The position numbers and the translations under genes were made by a program. 64,000 bases of DNA, taken from assembly GCF_041956535.1 (NCBI RefSeq), contig NW_027192217.1, forward strand, positions 240,196 to 304,195, written 5' to 3'. Below the pieces are notes generated by a model. That model made no database searches, had not been told where the DNA came from, and saw only the letters and a program-made list of their open reading frames with translations. Positions 1 through 9,947 of this stretch are shown piece by piece (within the stretch, counting starts at the first letter, position 1; each line of letters begins with the position of its first letter). The DNA is from Calcarisporiella thermophila CBS 279.70. Lineage: Eukaryota; Calcarisporiellomycota.

Positions 1-1738
1 CTCAATTACCTGCTGCGACTTAAGAAATGCTCCGGGAGCCGGCAAGTCATAGTGGAAAGGATACGCTTTTTTCCACCTAGAATTATAATTGAGTTTGAGA
101 GTTTAAAATATTGATTCACTGTATCGGCTACTTACTCATTGATCTTTTCAAACCACTCTTTGCGTTGGTTTCCTTGTATCATTGGCAGTAGTTTAGCCAG
201 ATTTTCTGTTACATCCCCTTCAATCGCTTCCGTGCTCTCAACAACCTTATTTATGTTTTTGGGCATGATTTCAAAGTGAATTATTCCACCGCGGCCTTGT
301 TGGGCAGCTTGACGGGCTTCGGGAGCGAAAACTATAATAAAGAATCCAATATCAATAGACTGTAGTCAAGCAATAACAGAAAACTGAAAGTAGTTTACGT
401 TTTAGGTTGCCAGTGACTCGATCGTCAAAACGAGCGCCGAGAGCAATGATCACATCAGCATGCTGCATTGCCAAATTTGCATACGCAGATCCGTGCATAC
501 CAAGCATGTGCAGACTTTTTTCGTCTCGTTCATCGAATGCGCCAAGTCCTTGCAAAGTTGTAGTGACCGGAATATTACCCCGATTTGCGAGTTCTGCTAG
601 CAATTTTGGACCATCAGGCGAAGCAAGGATGCCTTGACCAGCATATATGACGGGTCGCTTTGCGTTATTGATGAGTTTAGCAGAGCGATTAATGGAGGCT
701 TCCCAGTGATTACTGTCGTATGCATGGAACGCTGAAGCAGCAGTATTGCTTGCGACTTTAGGAATTGAGGTTGTAGTCGGGATAGGCTTACGAAGGATAC
801 TCGCAGTGACATCTTTTGGCAAGTCGACCAAAACTGGTCCCGGTCGTCCAGAAGTGGCAATCTCGAAAGCCTCATTAATTCGCCGAGGCAACTCTGCAAT
901 GTCTTTGACCATGACATTCCACTAGGTTAAGTTGGTTTAAGTTAGTTTATTCTGATATTGCAGAATGAATAGAAAAATAGAAAAATACCTTAGTGCAAGA
1001 TCTGCTGATGCCGACAACGTCGGCCTCTTGGAAAGCATCGGTCCCAATGGCACTTGTCGGTACTTGTCCACAAAAAACAATCATAGGTGTGCCATCCGAC
1101 AATGCGTCCTGCATCGGAGTAATGACATTAGTAGCACCAGGTCCGGAAGTAACGAGTACAACACCAGGCTTTCCGCTAATGAATATTAAGTAAGTTGATG
1201 CGAGAATATTCAATTATTTATTATAAGAAACAAACCTAGCACGAGCGTAACCCTCAGCCATGTGTCCAGCACCTTGTTCATGTCGTGGCAAAATGAATTC
1301 AAAATGGGGTGATTTATATATAGCGTCAAACACCGGTAGAATTGCACCACCCGGATACCCAAAGACGTGCTTTACTCCATGTCTTGACATCATTTCATGA
1401 AATATTTGTCCACCAGTTAGTCCAACGAAAGAATCATCGTAAGGTTTTGGCTGCTTATTGCCAGACAGGGGATTTAGGGGGTAGAGGGGTGTTGCTGAAC
1501 GCTGGCCCGGTTGAGTTGAAGGTGTGAATGCTGGATCAGGTTGGTGACTAAAAAAAAATTGTCAGAATGACTGCGATAACACAATTAGGTGCATTGAGAA
1601 CTATCTGCAACTACTATACCTAACGGCCGAGCTTTTCCATCGTCTTGCTGCTGACAAGTATAGCGGGCGAGTGCGGGCAAAAAGGGTGCTTTTAGAATGA
1701 CATGCGATAGTTGAAAAGTTAGACATCATTTGTCTCAT
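1..1738 (-). CDS. ILV2: Acetolactate synthase catalytic subunit, mitochondrial (partial, C-terminus off window)
   Basis: Catalyses the first common step of valine/isoleucine synthesis (and acetolactate for leucine) in mitochondria, using ThDP, FAD and Mg. Six exons are visible on the minus strand. The start at 1738 opens an Arg/Ser-rich presequence (residues 1 to about 40) that fits mitochondrial import. Exon 2 has the ThDP-domain stretch [10 protein letters not shown] and the catalytic-glutamate block [14 protein letters not shown]. Exon 3 has [17 protein letters not shown] and [18 protein letters not shown]. The next exon has [11 protein letters not shown] and [13 protein letters not shown]. 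The last visible exon reads [13 protein letters not shown]. The C-terminal ThDP pyrophosphate-binding GDG region lies outside the window. It is head-to-head with the cyclo-ligase gene, 581 bp apart. I saw no clear Gcn4-type TGACTCA site upstream. Exon joins are inferred by eye. Confidence 0.93.
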
Positions 1739-2319
1739 TATGTTTTTATAATAAGAATTGATTTGGAAAAGAGAAGGGAAGTCGGTAGTGGTATATATGT
1801 TCCAAGAGATTAAAACTGAAAGCAAATGATGATAAGAGCAGAATATAAAGGGAAAAAAGGTCGAAAAGAATATAAAGTGAATCATATCAAAACAGACATA
1901 TCGATCCAATCACAATGAAGTTTATCACGTGCGCTTTTTTATACATTTGCCACTGATATTAACCCCCCGATAATTCAAGGAAATCTCAAACTCGAGGTTT
2001 CGAGACACTACAAAGTTATAAGGAGAGAATATTTGAATCTATTCTGAAGTTCTCAGTGTATATGCAGAAAACCTCGCAACTTTTACAATACTGCGATATA
2101 AAAAAACCTAGATGCTGATAGACAGATACGGTAGTGCTTGTGAGCATGGGATATAAATTTGCTAATTTAATATCATAATGATTAAGCGTATATCTAAAGT
2201 TTACAAGCCACAGCTTTTTGCACGGAGTTGGAAACGAAGTTAGGAACAGATTTTATGGCACAGCACTACATAGTTTTTATAATATCAACATCAACACTTG
2301 ATTAATTTCCATTATAACG
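1739..2319. other. Divergent intergenic region between ILV2 and the MTHFS gene
   Basis: AT-rich sequence of 581 bp between two start codons. It must hold both promoters. I see no ORF with coding character, no tRNA and no repeat. Confidence 0.6.
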
Positions 2320-3267
2320 ATGATGTCAGGAGTATACCAGTTGAAAAACACCCTGCGCAAAGAGATGCGAAAAAAATTGAGCCAGCTACCCAATGAGTCT
2401 ATTAAAACAGAATGTATTGTATAGTTTTCTTGCTTAGCATTGATTCACACGTTTACGTTACTATTTAATAGCTAAGCTTGTTACCAATCAATTATTGGAG
2501 CTGCCTGAATTTCATGCGAGTAAAAATATCAGCATATACATTAATATGTCCGGAGAAATCATCACTGTAGACATTATCAAGAAGATATTTGAAACTAGTA
2601 TATCCAATCTTTTTATCACACATTAGCTATATTATTTTTAAATCAAACGTGCTCTGCAGATAAGAATTGCTATGTGCCCAGATGGAACAAGCATGAAATG
2701 GAAATGGTCAAGCTCAACGACTTCGAGGATTTTATAAGGCTTCCTATTAACCGCTGGAATATCCCTGAGCCCGCTCACGATGAACCACGAGAGAACGGTA
2801 TATAGAATAATAATCGTATTAGCCTATGACAGTATCTAAATGCCATTAAACCGTTTAGCACTCAATTCGGAGGGCCTCGACCTAATAATAATGCCAGGGG
2901 TAGCTTTTGATGCGAAAGGCAATAGACTTGGGCACGGAAAGGGGTAACGCTTTAGTTCATTATCAGCGCGTTAAAATGTTGGATTTATCCTTAAGTAATA
3001 TCAAACTGAAGGTACTACGATCGATACCTGACTAAATGCGATAATTGGGCCAAAGAGAATGGACGAAAATCACCAAAAACAGGTAATATCTAGAATGATT
3101 CGAATTCGATTTTGTTACAAGCCGGCCAATGTGTAATCGCATATTTCCAACTTACAGTCGCACTTGCCCTTGAAGCACAAATTATTGAGAGTGTACCCTC
3201 AGATGCGCAAGATAAAAAACCCGATTTGATACTTACTTCATCTCGGCGAATCGCGGGGAGAATATAG
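2320..3267 (+). CDS. 5-formyltetrahydrofolate cyclo-ligase (MTHFS)
   Basis: Converts 5-formyl-THF to 5,10-methenyl-THF with ATP, returning stored folate to the one-carbon pool. No long ORF is present because the gene is cut by five short introns. Joining GT-AG exons gives a protein of about 200 residues, normal for the family. The N-terminus starts MMSGVYQLKNTLRKEMRKKL, the typical basic helix. A middle exon has KNCYVPRW and the motif NRWNIPEP. The signature is [24 protein letters not shown], with an intron splitting the second GKG Gly codon. The end reads PDLILTSSRRIAGRI. A second ATG directly follows the first. Family assignment rests on the [11 protein letters not shown] motif and exon order. 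Confidence 0.9.
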
Positions 3268-3589
3268 CTGTTTCAAATAAATCGAAATGCTATAGGAATA
3301 TCCCAGCTATCCATCGGAATAGCTGTCGGTGGCAAAAATTCAACGCGTGCAAAGCACGGATCTAGTTAATTCTGGCCACAAAGGTGGGTTGAAAACCCAT
3401 TTTCTGATTAGTGCCTTGAACCATGCAGAGAGGATGATAATAATAGATCGCTCAAAATAGATGCTCTTCCCATATTCCAAATTAATTTGATCCTGACTGC
3501 ACACATAAAGGCTTTAGGCTTGATATTTGTTATTTCGTGACTCCCTCGAGGGACCATGATTTGGAGTCCGCCATGAAACAAAAAGCCCA

Positions 3590-3618
3590 GATCCATGGAA
3601 GATGGTAACCCATGGATC
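3590..3618. repeat. Inverted repeat upstream of the repeat-peptide gene
   Basis: Nine-base arms GATCCATGG and CCATGGATC are perfect inverted copies around an 11-base spacer. It could be a dimeric transcription-factor site or a hairpin; the sequence alone does not decide. Confidence 0.55.
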
Positions 3619-3662
3619 AGCTAATAAAGGATATCACCACGATAGCACCGTTCTTTCTCGAT

Positions 3663-3670
3663 TATATAAA
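3663..3670 (+). promoter_or_regulatory. TATA box
   Basis: TATATAAA lies about 100 bp before the start codon at 3771, a normal fungal spacing for a strongly regulated gene. Confidence 0.6.
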
Positions 3671-3770
3671 GGCCCAAACGCAACGGCTCCCCGAAGATTG
3701 CACATACTCCACTTTGCATTTTCATTAATATCACATTTGCATATTTCAATTATTCCCTTCAATACCCACC

Positions 3771-4227
3771 ATGGTAAAGCTAGCTATTATTTCCACCCTA
3801 CTTGTGCTTGCCGCGTCTGTCTCCGCTCTCCCAACCAACCAACTCGAGGAGCGCACACTTGGCCTTATTGCGGCAGGTGCCCCTGCGGCGACGCAATGTT
3901 GCGCTAGGACTACTGCCAAGGAAAAACGCACTCTCGGTCTGCTTGGTGTTGGAGGCTGCTGTGAATTCCCCGGATTTAAGGCCAAACGCACTCTTGGCCT
4001 CCTCCTCCACAAGTGTGTTCGTTGCGCTGGTGTGTGCAGGCCTTGCGACAACAACGCCTCAACAAACAATAACGCTAACACGAATGTGAACACAAACACA
4101 AACGTCAACAACGTAAGATTGAAGATACCCTGTCCCACCATTTAGATTAATTAACTTGGATTTTTTATTTTAGAATAATAACAATAATAACAACTCGAAC
4201 AACAACAATGACGATGACGACGAATAG
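3771..4227 (+). CDS. Secreted repeat-peptide precursor with kexin-type sites
   Basis: A 131-residue protein from two exons (3771-4112 and 4174-4227). Residues 1 to about 19 are a clear signal peptide ([19 protein letters not shown]). Three copies of TLGL follow basic residues: ER (27-28), KR (52-53) and KR (71-72). Kexin-like cleavage would release peptides starting TLGLIAAG, TLGLLGVG and TLGLLLHK. The first two each contain a CC pair. The third has CVRCAGVCRPC and leads into a long Asn-rich tail ending in DDDDE. TLGL is coded by different synonymous codons in each copy, which suggests selection on the peptide. The layout matches Kex2-processed repeat proteins of fungi. It has no CAAX end, so it is not a lipidated pheromone. 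Function unknown; it could instead be a cysteine-rich effector. The exon join is strong: both halves encode Asn tracts. Confidence 0.8.
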
Positions 4228-4395
4228 TTACATAATGAAGCATAGCTGAGCCATCGCATGGCTTGCGTTTGTTCTTCCCTCTAGTTTAAATAGTTGATGT
4301 TGGTTACCTTAAATAATAAATCTAGAAAACCTCTACTTTTATTGTTAGCACCCTCAAAAGGGGGAGATATTGATATAGCAAGGAAATGGTAGAAG

Positions 4396-5805
4396 CTATT
4401 TTTTTGTCCCATGTAGAGAATTATAGTGCTCTCCCAAACCGTAAGCATGCCGATGATATCTAATAAAAAGAAGCACATTTAAAAACTTTTAATGAAGGAA
4501 TTTTCCTAATGGCAAAAACTTACGATAGTAAAAGTGGCGCCTTGTCAGGGAATTCTTCTTCTCCAATTTTGACCATAGGGGAGCCCATTTGCACTACATG
4601 TATAGGCACTTGATAGGCCTTGGATAGCGCCAAGATCTAAGGTAAAATAGTTGTGGAAGTTTGTATGTGATTATGGAGGAGAGCGAAAGTTATATACCTC
4701 TAATTGCCCGCCCCAACTTGCGGTGTTTTCAATTTCGTTGCAATATTTTACAAAATCCTCTAGTAATCAATTAATTAGAGTTTAATAAAATGAATCATGT
4801 ACGAATACAAAACTAACCCGATGTATACATATCCCCATTGCTATTATAAAGAAAGGGGATAAAATCGTCAGGGTGTTCTCTCAAATATTCGGCTGCTTTT
4901 TGTCGCAATTCCTTATAGGATACCTTTTAAAGAAATATGTTAGATTTTAATATAGTGGTATATACTGGAATAATTCTGAATCTCCTACACTTGTTGCATG
5001 TCTTGTTTTGAGCTGATCGGATATAGCATTGTATAAGCTATACAAATTTTTGTTAGCAACGTTGAGAATATAGCAAAAGAGATAATATATGCTTCACCAA
5101 TGGCCGTCTGGAGTAATCTATAAGTGTATAAATTTAATATGCATGTTATTTTTAAAGATATTTTTAAACTTACCTCCTTCAACTCTAAACTCATCACCGC
5201 AAGCAAATCTCGAATAGCAGAATTTTCGATTTCCTGCATATTTACTTGCCCAGAAGCCTCTTTCTCCGCTTGTTCTCGCATTTCAACTAGCTTAGCTGCT
5301 TTGCGCTCCTTATTAATGAAATTATTAAATATTCATACCATCCAAGTCGAATGAAGCAAGATCTCAAATAATAACCTTGCGAAGCTGTTGACGATTGGGT
5401 TTTTTTTTCTTTACTGCTTGTGGCTGTTGATCAAACTGCTCCTCAATTGTTCCATCTTTATCTTCTTGCAAATTCATTGAATTCAATTGCTTTACGGTAT
5501 CAACTACCGAATCCTGAATGCAGAGCTAAACATTATCAATCATGTATAAAATATCTAATCAAAAATAACTTTACTTCATTTTCAGTTTTGGAAATCTGTT
5601 GATTTTCCGTTCGTGCTTGGAGCTCGTTTAATTCTTTTTGATGTCGATCTCGTAGACTCGCTTCTAATAACGCAATTTCTGCTTGTACCTCCTTTTTCTT
5701 TTTCTTATCCCCTTTGGTGGCAGTCTTCTTAAGCCCGGTTATGTGAGCCGTCAATTCTTTTAATTCTTTACGATGCCTGGCCTCAAGCTCCTCTAACGTT
5801 TCCAT
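4396..5805 (-). CDS. OTU-family deubiquitinase (OTU2/OTUD6 type)
   Basis: A cysteine protease that removes ubiquitin; the yeast and animal relatives act on ribosome-linked ubiquitin. At least six exons. The N-terminus from 5805 is a charged coiled coil (METLEELEARHRKELKEL, then KKKKKEVQAEIALLEASLRDRH), as in OTUD6B. The OTU active site reads ITPDGHCLYNAISDQLKTRH; the catalytic Cys codon is split TG|C by an intron. Later blocks are VSYKELRQKAAEYLREHPDD and WGGQLEILALSKAYQVPIHV. The final exon gives YHRHAYGLGEHYNSLHG and contains the catalytic His. It is convergent with the repeat-peptide gene (168 bp apart) and head-to-head with TRP2 (165 bp). Confidence 0.88.
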
Positions 5806-5970
5806 TATAGCGATCAAATTCCCTCTTTAATATTTCAGCTCGAGTGATAAAAATAATGCACTTGAACAATAAAATTAATTCTCCCAGCCACCCGAAGTTT
5901 AAAAATTATTCATAACGTATTTCATTAAAAAAAAAAATTGTTCATCAGTTTGTTCTAAATCGAAGAGAAA

Positions 5971-7747
5971 ATGCCGGTAAGTATGCCTCGTAAGAAAATT
6001 TTGGGCATCTTATAAGTATTATATTGCTTACACCAATGCTTTTTAAACAGTACCCGATCTCGCCTTCGCTTGAAGAAATCCAACGAATTATTACTAATAA
6101 TGAAGGGAACACTGTGCCTGTTTATGCGGAAATTCCTGCGGATATGCTGACTCCAGTCTCTGCTTATCTGCGAGTTGCAGATGGTAATAGATACTCATTT
6201 TTACTTGAGTCTGTTACAGGCGGAGAGAGAATTGGCCGCTACAGTTTTATTGGGGCTGGTAAAATCATTCGAATATACTTGTTCTGCAAGACCGAAAGGC
6301 TAATATAGTATGACTTTCCTCATGAATTTTCAGGGCCGTATAAAATACTCAAGACTGGTGAAAATGAAGAGATCTGTGGCGATCCTCTGCTGGCTTTGGA
6401 AAAAGAAATGTCGCAGTTCCGATTTGTCAAAATTCCCGGACTTCCTTCCTTTACAGGCACCATATTTCTTGTCGCGTTTCTTATACTTCTTCATAACTAA
6501 TAATATACCAAATTCCTAGGAGGCGCAATCGGCTACATATCTTATGATTGTATCCATTATTTTGAACCGCGAACCGCAAGAGAACTCAAAGATCCATTCG
6601 GAATCCCTGATTCTATGTTCATGTTCTGCGACACAGTGATCGTGTTTGACCGCATTTATCAAGTTATAAAGGTGGTTTCTCACTATCGCGGGGAAGCTGA
6701 AGAGCCTTCTGCAATCGAATCTAAATACAACAAGGTGGTAGAGGAGATAAATCGAGTGATTCGTCTCTTAGAGTCTGAGCATACGCCACAAATCAAGCAA
6801 GAGCCGATTATTTTGGGGAATGAAGCTGTCTCAAACATTGGAAAGGAAGGCTATGAGAGTCATGTTTCCAAGCTTAAATACTACATTAGTGAGGGAGAGA
6901 TATTCCAAACTGTTCCATCCCAGCGTCTTACTCGTCCAACGACTCTTCATCCTTTTAATGTCTATCGCCATCTTCGCTCAATCAACCCATCCCCGTACAT
7001 GTTTTATTTAGATCTCGGTGATTTTGTAGTTGTCGGCGCCTCTCCAGAGATGCTTGTAAAAGTAGAGGATCGTATTGTTTATACGCATCCAATTGCAGGA
7101 ACCCGTAAACGTGGAAAGGATGCTCAAGAAGATGAAGAATTGGAGAAAGACTTGCTTAGTGACCCAAAGGAGCGCGCAGAGCATATCATGCTTGTGGATC
7201 TTGGTAGAAATGATGTGAATCGTGTGTGCAAACCTGATTCGGTCAAGGTCGATTCGTTGATGCATATTGAACGGTATAGTCATGTTATGCACATTGTCAG
7301 CAATGTCAGTGGAGAACTTCGACCCGAGAAGACGATTTTTGATGCTTTTCGAAGCATATTTCCTGCTGGTACAGTCTCTGGAGCACCTAAAGTCCGTGCT
7401 ATGGAAATTATTGGAGAGCTCGAGCAAGAGAAACGTGGTATTTATGCGGGGTGAGTTTCTTTTATGCCATTCTAAATTAGAACAGAAATTGACTACTTTT
7501 GGATTTTGCGATTAGATCTGTTGGCCATTTTGATTATTCTGGATGTACGGATACCTGTATTGCAATTCGTACTATGCTCTTTAAAGATGGCAACGTATAC
7601 TTGCAAGCAGGAGGTGGTATAGTGGCAGATAGTGTTGAGCACGATGAATATGAAGAAACCGTAAATAAGCTGGGCTCTAATCTTGCCGCTATTGCTCAAT
7701 GTGAGCAAAAAATTTGGAATGAGCAACAGTCCGCGAAGGTTGAATAG
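5971..7747 (+). CDS. TRP2: Anthranilate synthase component I
   Basis: Makes anthranilate from chorismate, the first committed step of tryptophan synthesis, with the glutaminase partner TRP3. The first exon is only MP (5971-5976). It is followed by [13 protein letters not shown] and [19 protein letters not shown], then [18 protein letters not shown]. The long exon (about 6615-7450) has the chorismate-binding core: [57 protein letters not shown] and [17 protein letters not shown]. The last exon reads [17 protein letters not shown] and [11 protein letters not shown]. About 500 residues, full length. It shares a 165-bp divergent promoter with the OTU gene and converges on TMEM115. Confidence 0.95.
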
Positions 7748-7933
7748 AGCGCTCTAAACTCTTCTGGATTAATTTGCTTTGAGTGACAAGCTTTCAAATT
7801 TGAGGAATAGAGCTACGTTAAGTTTTTTAATGTTTATTTAGTATTTCTCAATAAAAGAATACTTATTATCATAATATCGGACAAAAATTTAATAGGATAT
7901 CAAATATAATCATCTATGTTACACGTTTATTTT

Positions 7934-9328
7934 TTAACTAATTTCTCGATTTGCATTCTCAGCTGAGTCAAATAATACTGTAGTTGCACCCTCATCGGAC
8001 CCTTCTGGCTCTTCTTTCTGTTGGTTCTGTCGCTGCTGCTGGGCAGCATGCAACCGCATATCTAATGTTCGAAGTGCCAAGGCCCTTAAAAGATAACCAA
8101 AAGTTAGGACTAGTCTAGGGTTAGTAAACTTGGGTAATTCATTTTACTTTTGTCTCTCGATCTCGGACCAGGCAGTTCCTTGTGTATTTTGAGGTAAATC
8201 GGAGGATCGGTTAATATTGAATGGTTGACTAGAAGAGGAGATAGGTGGGCAACACCGCAATGATACTAGAATCCCATACGTTAGGTTGGAAATCATTTTA
8301 ATAGGTGGTCTATATTTAAGAAAAAAAAAAAGGGAAATAAAAGTTAAAACTGTTATAATATACTTATAAGCTTTAGAAGCCGCCTACGTACTGTATGACT
8401 TTAGGGAAAAAGCTGGCAAAAGAAAAGGTTTCGCTACGATCACCCAGTATACCATCTTGATATTTGAAAAATCTAATATACATCCATGATGTTAACCAGC
8501 CAAATAAAGCTAGGAAAAACTCAGGCTGGATCGGGAATATCACACATGCGATTGTCAAAGAAAGGAGGTATATTAGAGGAAAATACTTCATAGTATTTAT
8601 ATATGAGTGGGTGTTTATGGAATGTTGGTTATAAAATACATTAACTCACCTTTACTCTAAGCCTCAATACTCCGAAGATTGTAACTAGATGCTCAGGGAT
8701 GAGTTGCTTTAGTGATACAAGATACCCTGAAATGAGTGCTGCACCTCCACCAATTTGCGTTGAATACCTGGATAGTTTGGGGCGTATTAATGCTGGTGCA
8801 ATTCCACTAAAAAAAAAAAATTCAGGAACCGCGACAATGGCTTACAGATTATCAGCATTCTGAAATATTATGAATTCGATTAGAGAGACAATCCAAGCGA
8901 GAAGAACAGAGACTGAATTAACGACAAAAATAAATATGAAAAATTGGCGAGAGCCCCAAGCACGCTCAAGATAGCTCCCGCACACGGCAGTAGAGATTGT
9001 GTTTATGAAAAACTATATTAAAATAACATTCCCAAGTCAAAGAGAATGGATTAAAAGAAATAAGATGGATATTATATTTACAGTGATGATATGCTTTTCT
9101 AGAAATCCTGTAGATAAAATCGTCCAAGGAGACCAGAGAAAACTAGAAGGGACAAGAATTTTATAGCTACCAATATGATAGATTTTGAAATGAACGATTT
9201 TACGATCCAGGTACGACAATCAAATATGAGCGAATTTTGTCAATTGCCCCGAGTGATGAGAGAATTAAGATCGCCAAGATTATTAATCTGGTCGTAGTAG
9301 GAATGTTCTTAAGCTCTTGTATCCACAT
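7934..9328 (-). CDS. TMEM115-like rhomboid-fold membrane protein
   Basis: A Golgi multipass protein of the rhomboid pseudoprotease group (TMEM115/DUF1751), linked in animals to retrograde Golgi-ER transport. Several small exons. The N-terminus from 9328 reads MWIQELKNIPTTTRLIILAI, then SYKILVPSSFLWSPWTIL, a typical start for the family. Further helices include FFIFIFVVNSVSVLLAWI and MKYFPLIYLLSLTIACVIFP. The hallmark is GWLTSWMYIRFFKYQDGILG followed by RSETFSFASFFP. The C-terminal tail is hydrophilic, with a Gln-rich stretch (HAAQQQRQNQQ), and stops at 7934. I saw no catalytic rhomboid GxSG serine, which fits a pseudoprotease. Exact exon ends are uncertain. Confidence 0.82.
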
Positions 9329-9947
9329 CTTGCTCTATTTTCTAAAAGCAGGTCATATTAGGGGGCTCAATGGGTGAATTTTGTGGATTATTGTGGCTTG
9401 TGCAGTACTTCGCGCTGGTAGCAGAATAGTTAACAGTATTTAGTAAGTTCGCATATCAAGGGAGGTGTTGCTATTCAGTAAAAGTAATCCACTTCGTATC
9501 TATTTTCTTTATTAATGCTCGATTTGATGTTACTAAATTCATGAAATAAAGAGCCAGCTTGTCACATAAAGTTATTGACGAAGGATAAAAATATCAAAGC
9601 TACCATTGATCGAAGCTCCGATTGCTAATTTATTAATTTTTATTGCCGTAGACAGTATCGTCCTTCACCCAACCAATTTTTAAGGGTTGCACGACCCGTG
9701 CTTAAGCAATAACAAGCAAATGGGTAGCGGAATTATTCGTCTCGCCCTTCTGATTTCGACTCATTCGCTTATCGTCCTGCTCTTCTCTTTTATTTTCTAC
9801 TCTTTATTTTTCTCTTCATCCTCAACTTTGTCACCTGCTGATACATATTCCATTCCTTTTATACTCTACTTTCATTATTCATTAACTCTATCTTGCACAG
9901 TTGCATATAATCTCCTCTCTCAGTTTTAGAGTGTGAGCCAAAAGAGA
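9329..9947. other. Divergent region between TMEM115 and the Ser/Lys-rich membrane protein
   Basis: AT-rich, with a pyrimidine-rich stretch (9740-9900) just before the downstream start codon, common in fungal promoters and 5' leaders. An open frame at 9687-9929 has no recognisable coding character. Confidence 0.5.

Larger units (their letters stand above)
3268..3770. promoter_or_regulatory. Promoter region of the secreted repeat-peptide gene
   Basis: No coding signal. The region holds a perfect 10-bp palindrome CCCTCGAGGG (3543-3552), an inverted repeat GATCCATGG/CCATGGATC (3590-3598 and 3610-3618, 11-bp spacer) and a TATA box (3663-3670). All lie within 230 bp of the start codon at 3771. Confidence 0.5.

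Noticed and set aside
3746-4141. Minus-strand 131-codon frame over the repeat-peptide gene
   Set aside because: The plus strand has signal peptide, repeated peptides, TATA box and an intron; the antisense frame has none of these.
3771-4227. Lipidated mating pheromone
   Set aside because: No CAAX box at the C-terminus, and the units are Cys-paired and different in sequence rather than identical short pheromones.
9933-9947. Start of the Ser/Lys-rich protein at 9933
   Set aside because: That codon is GTG; the first ATG is at 9948 and directly precedes the signal sequence.
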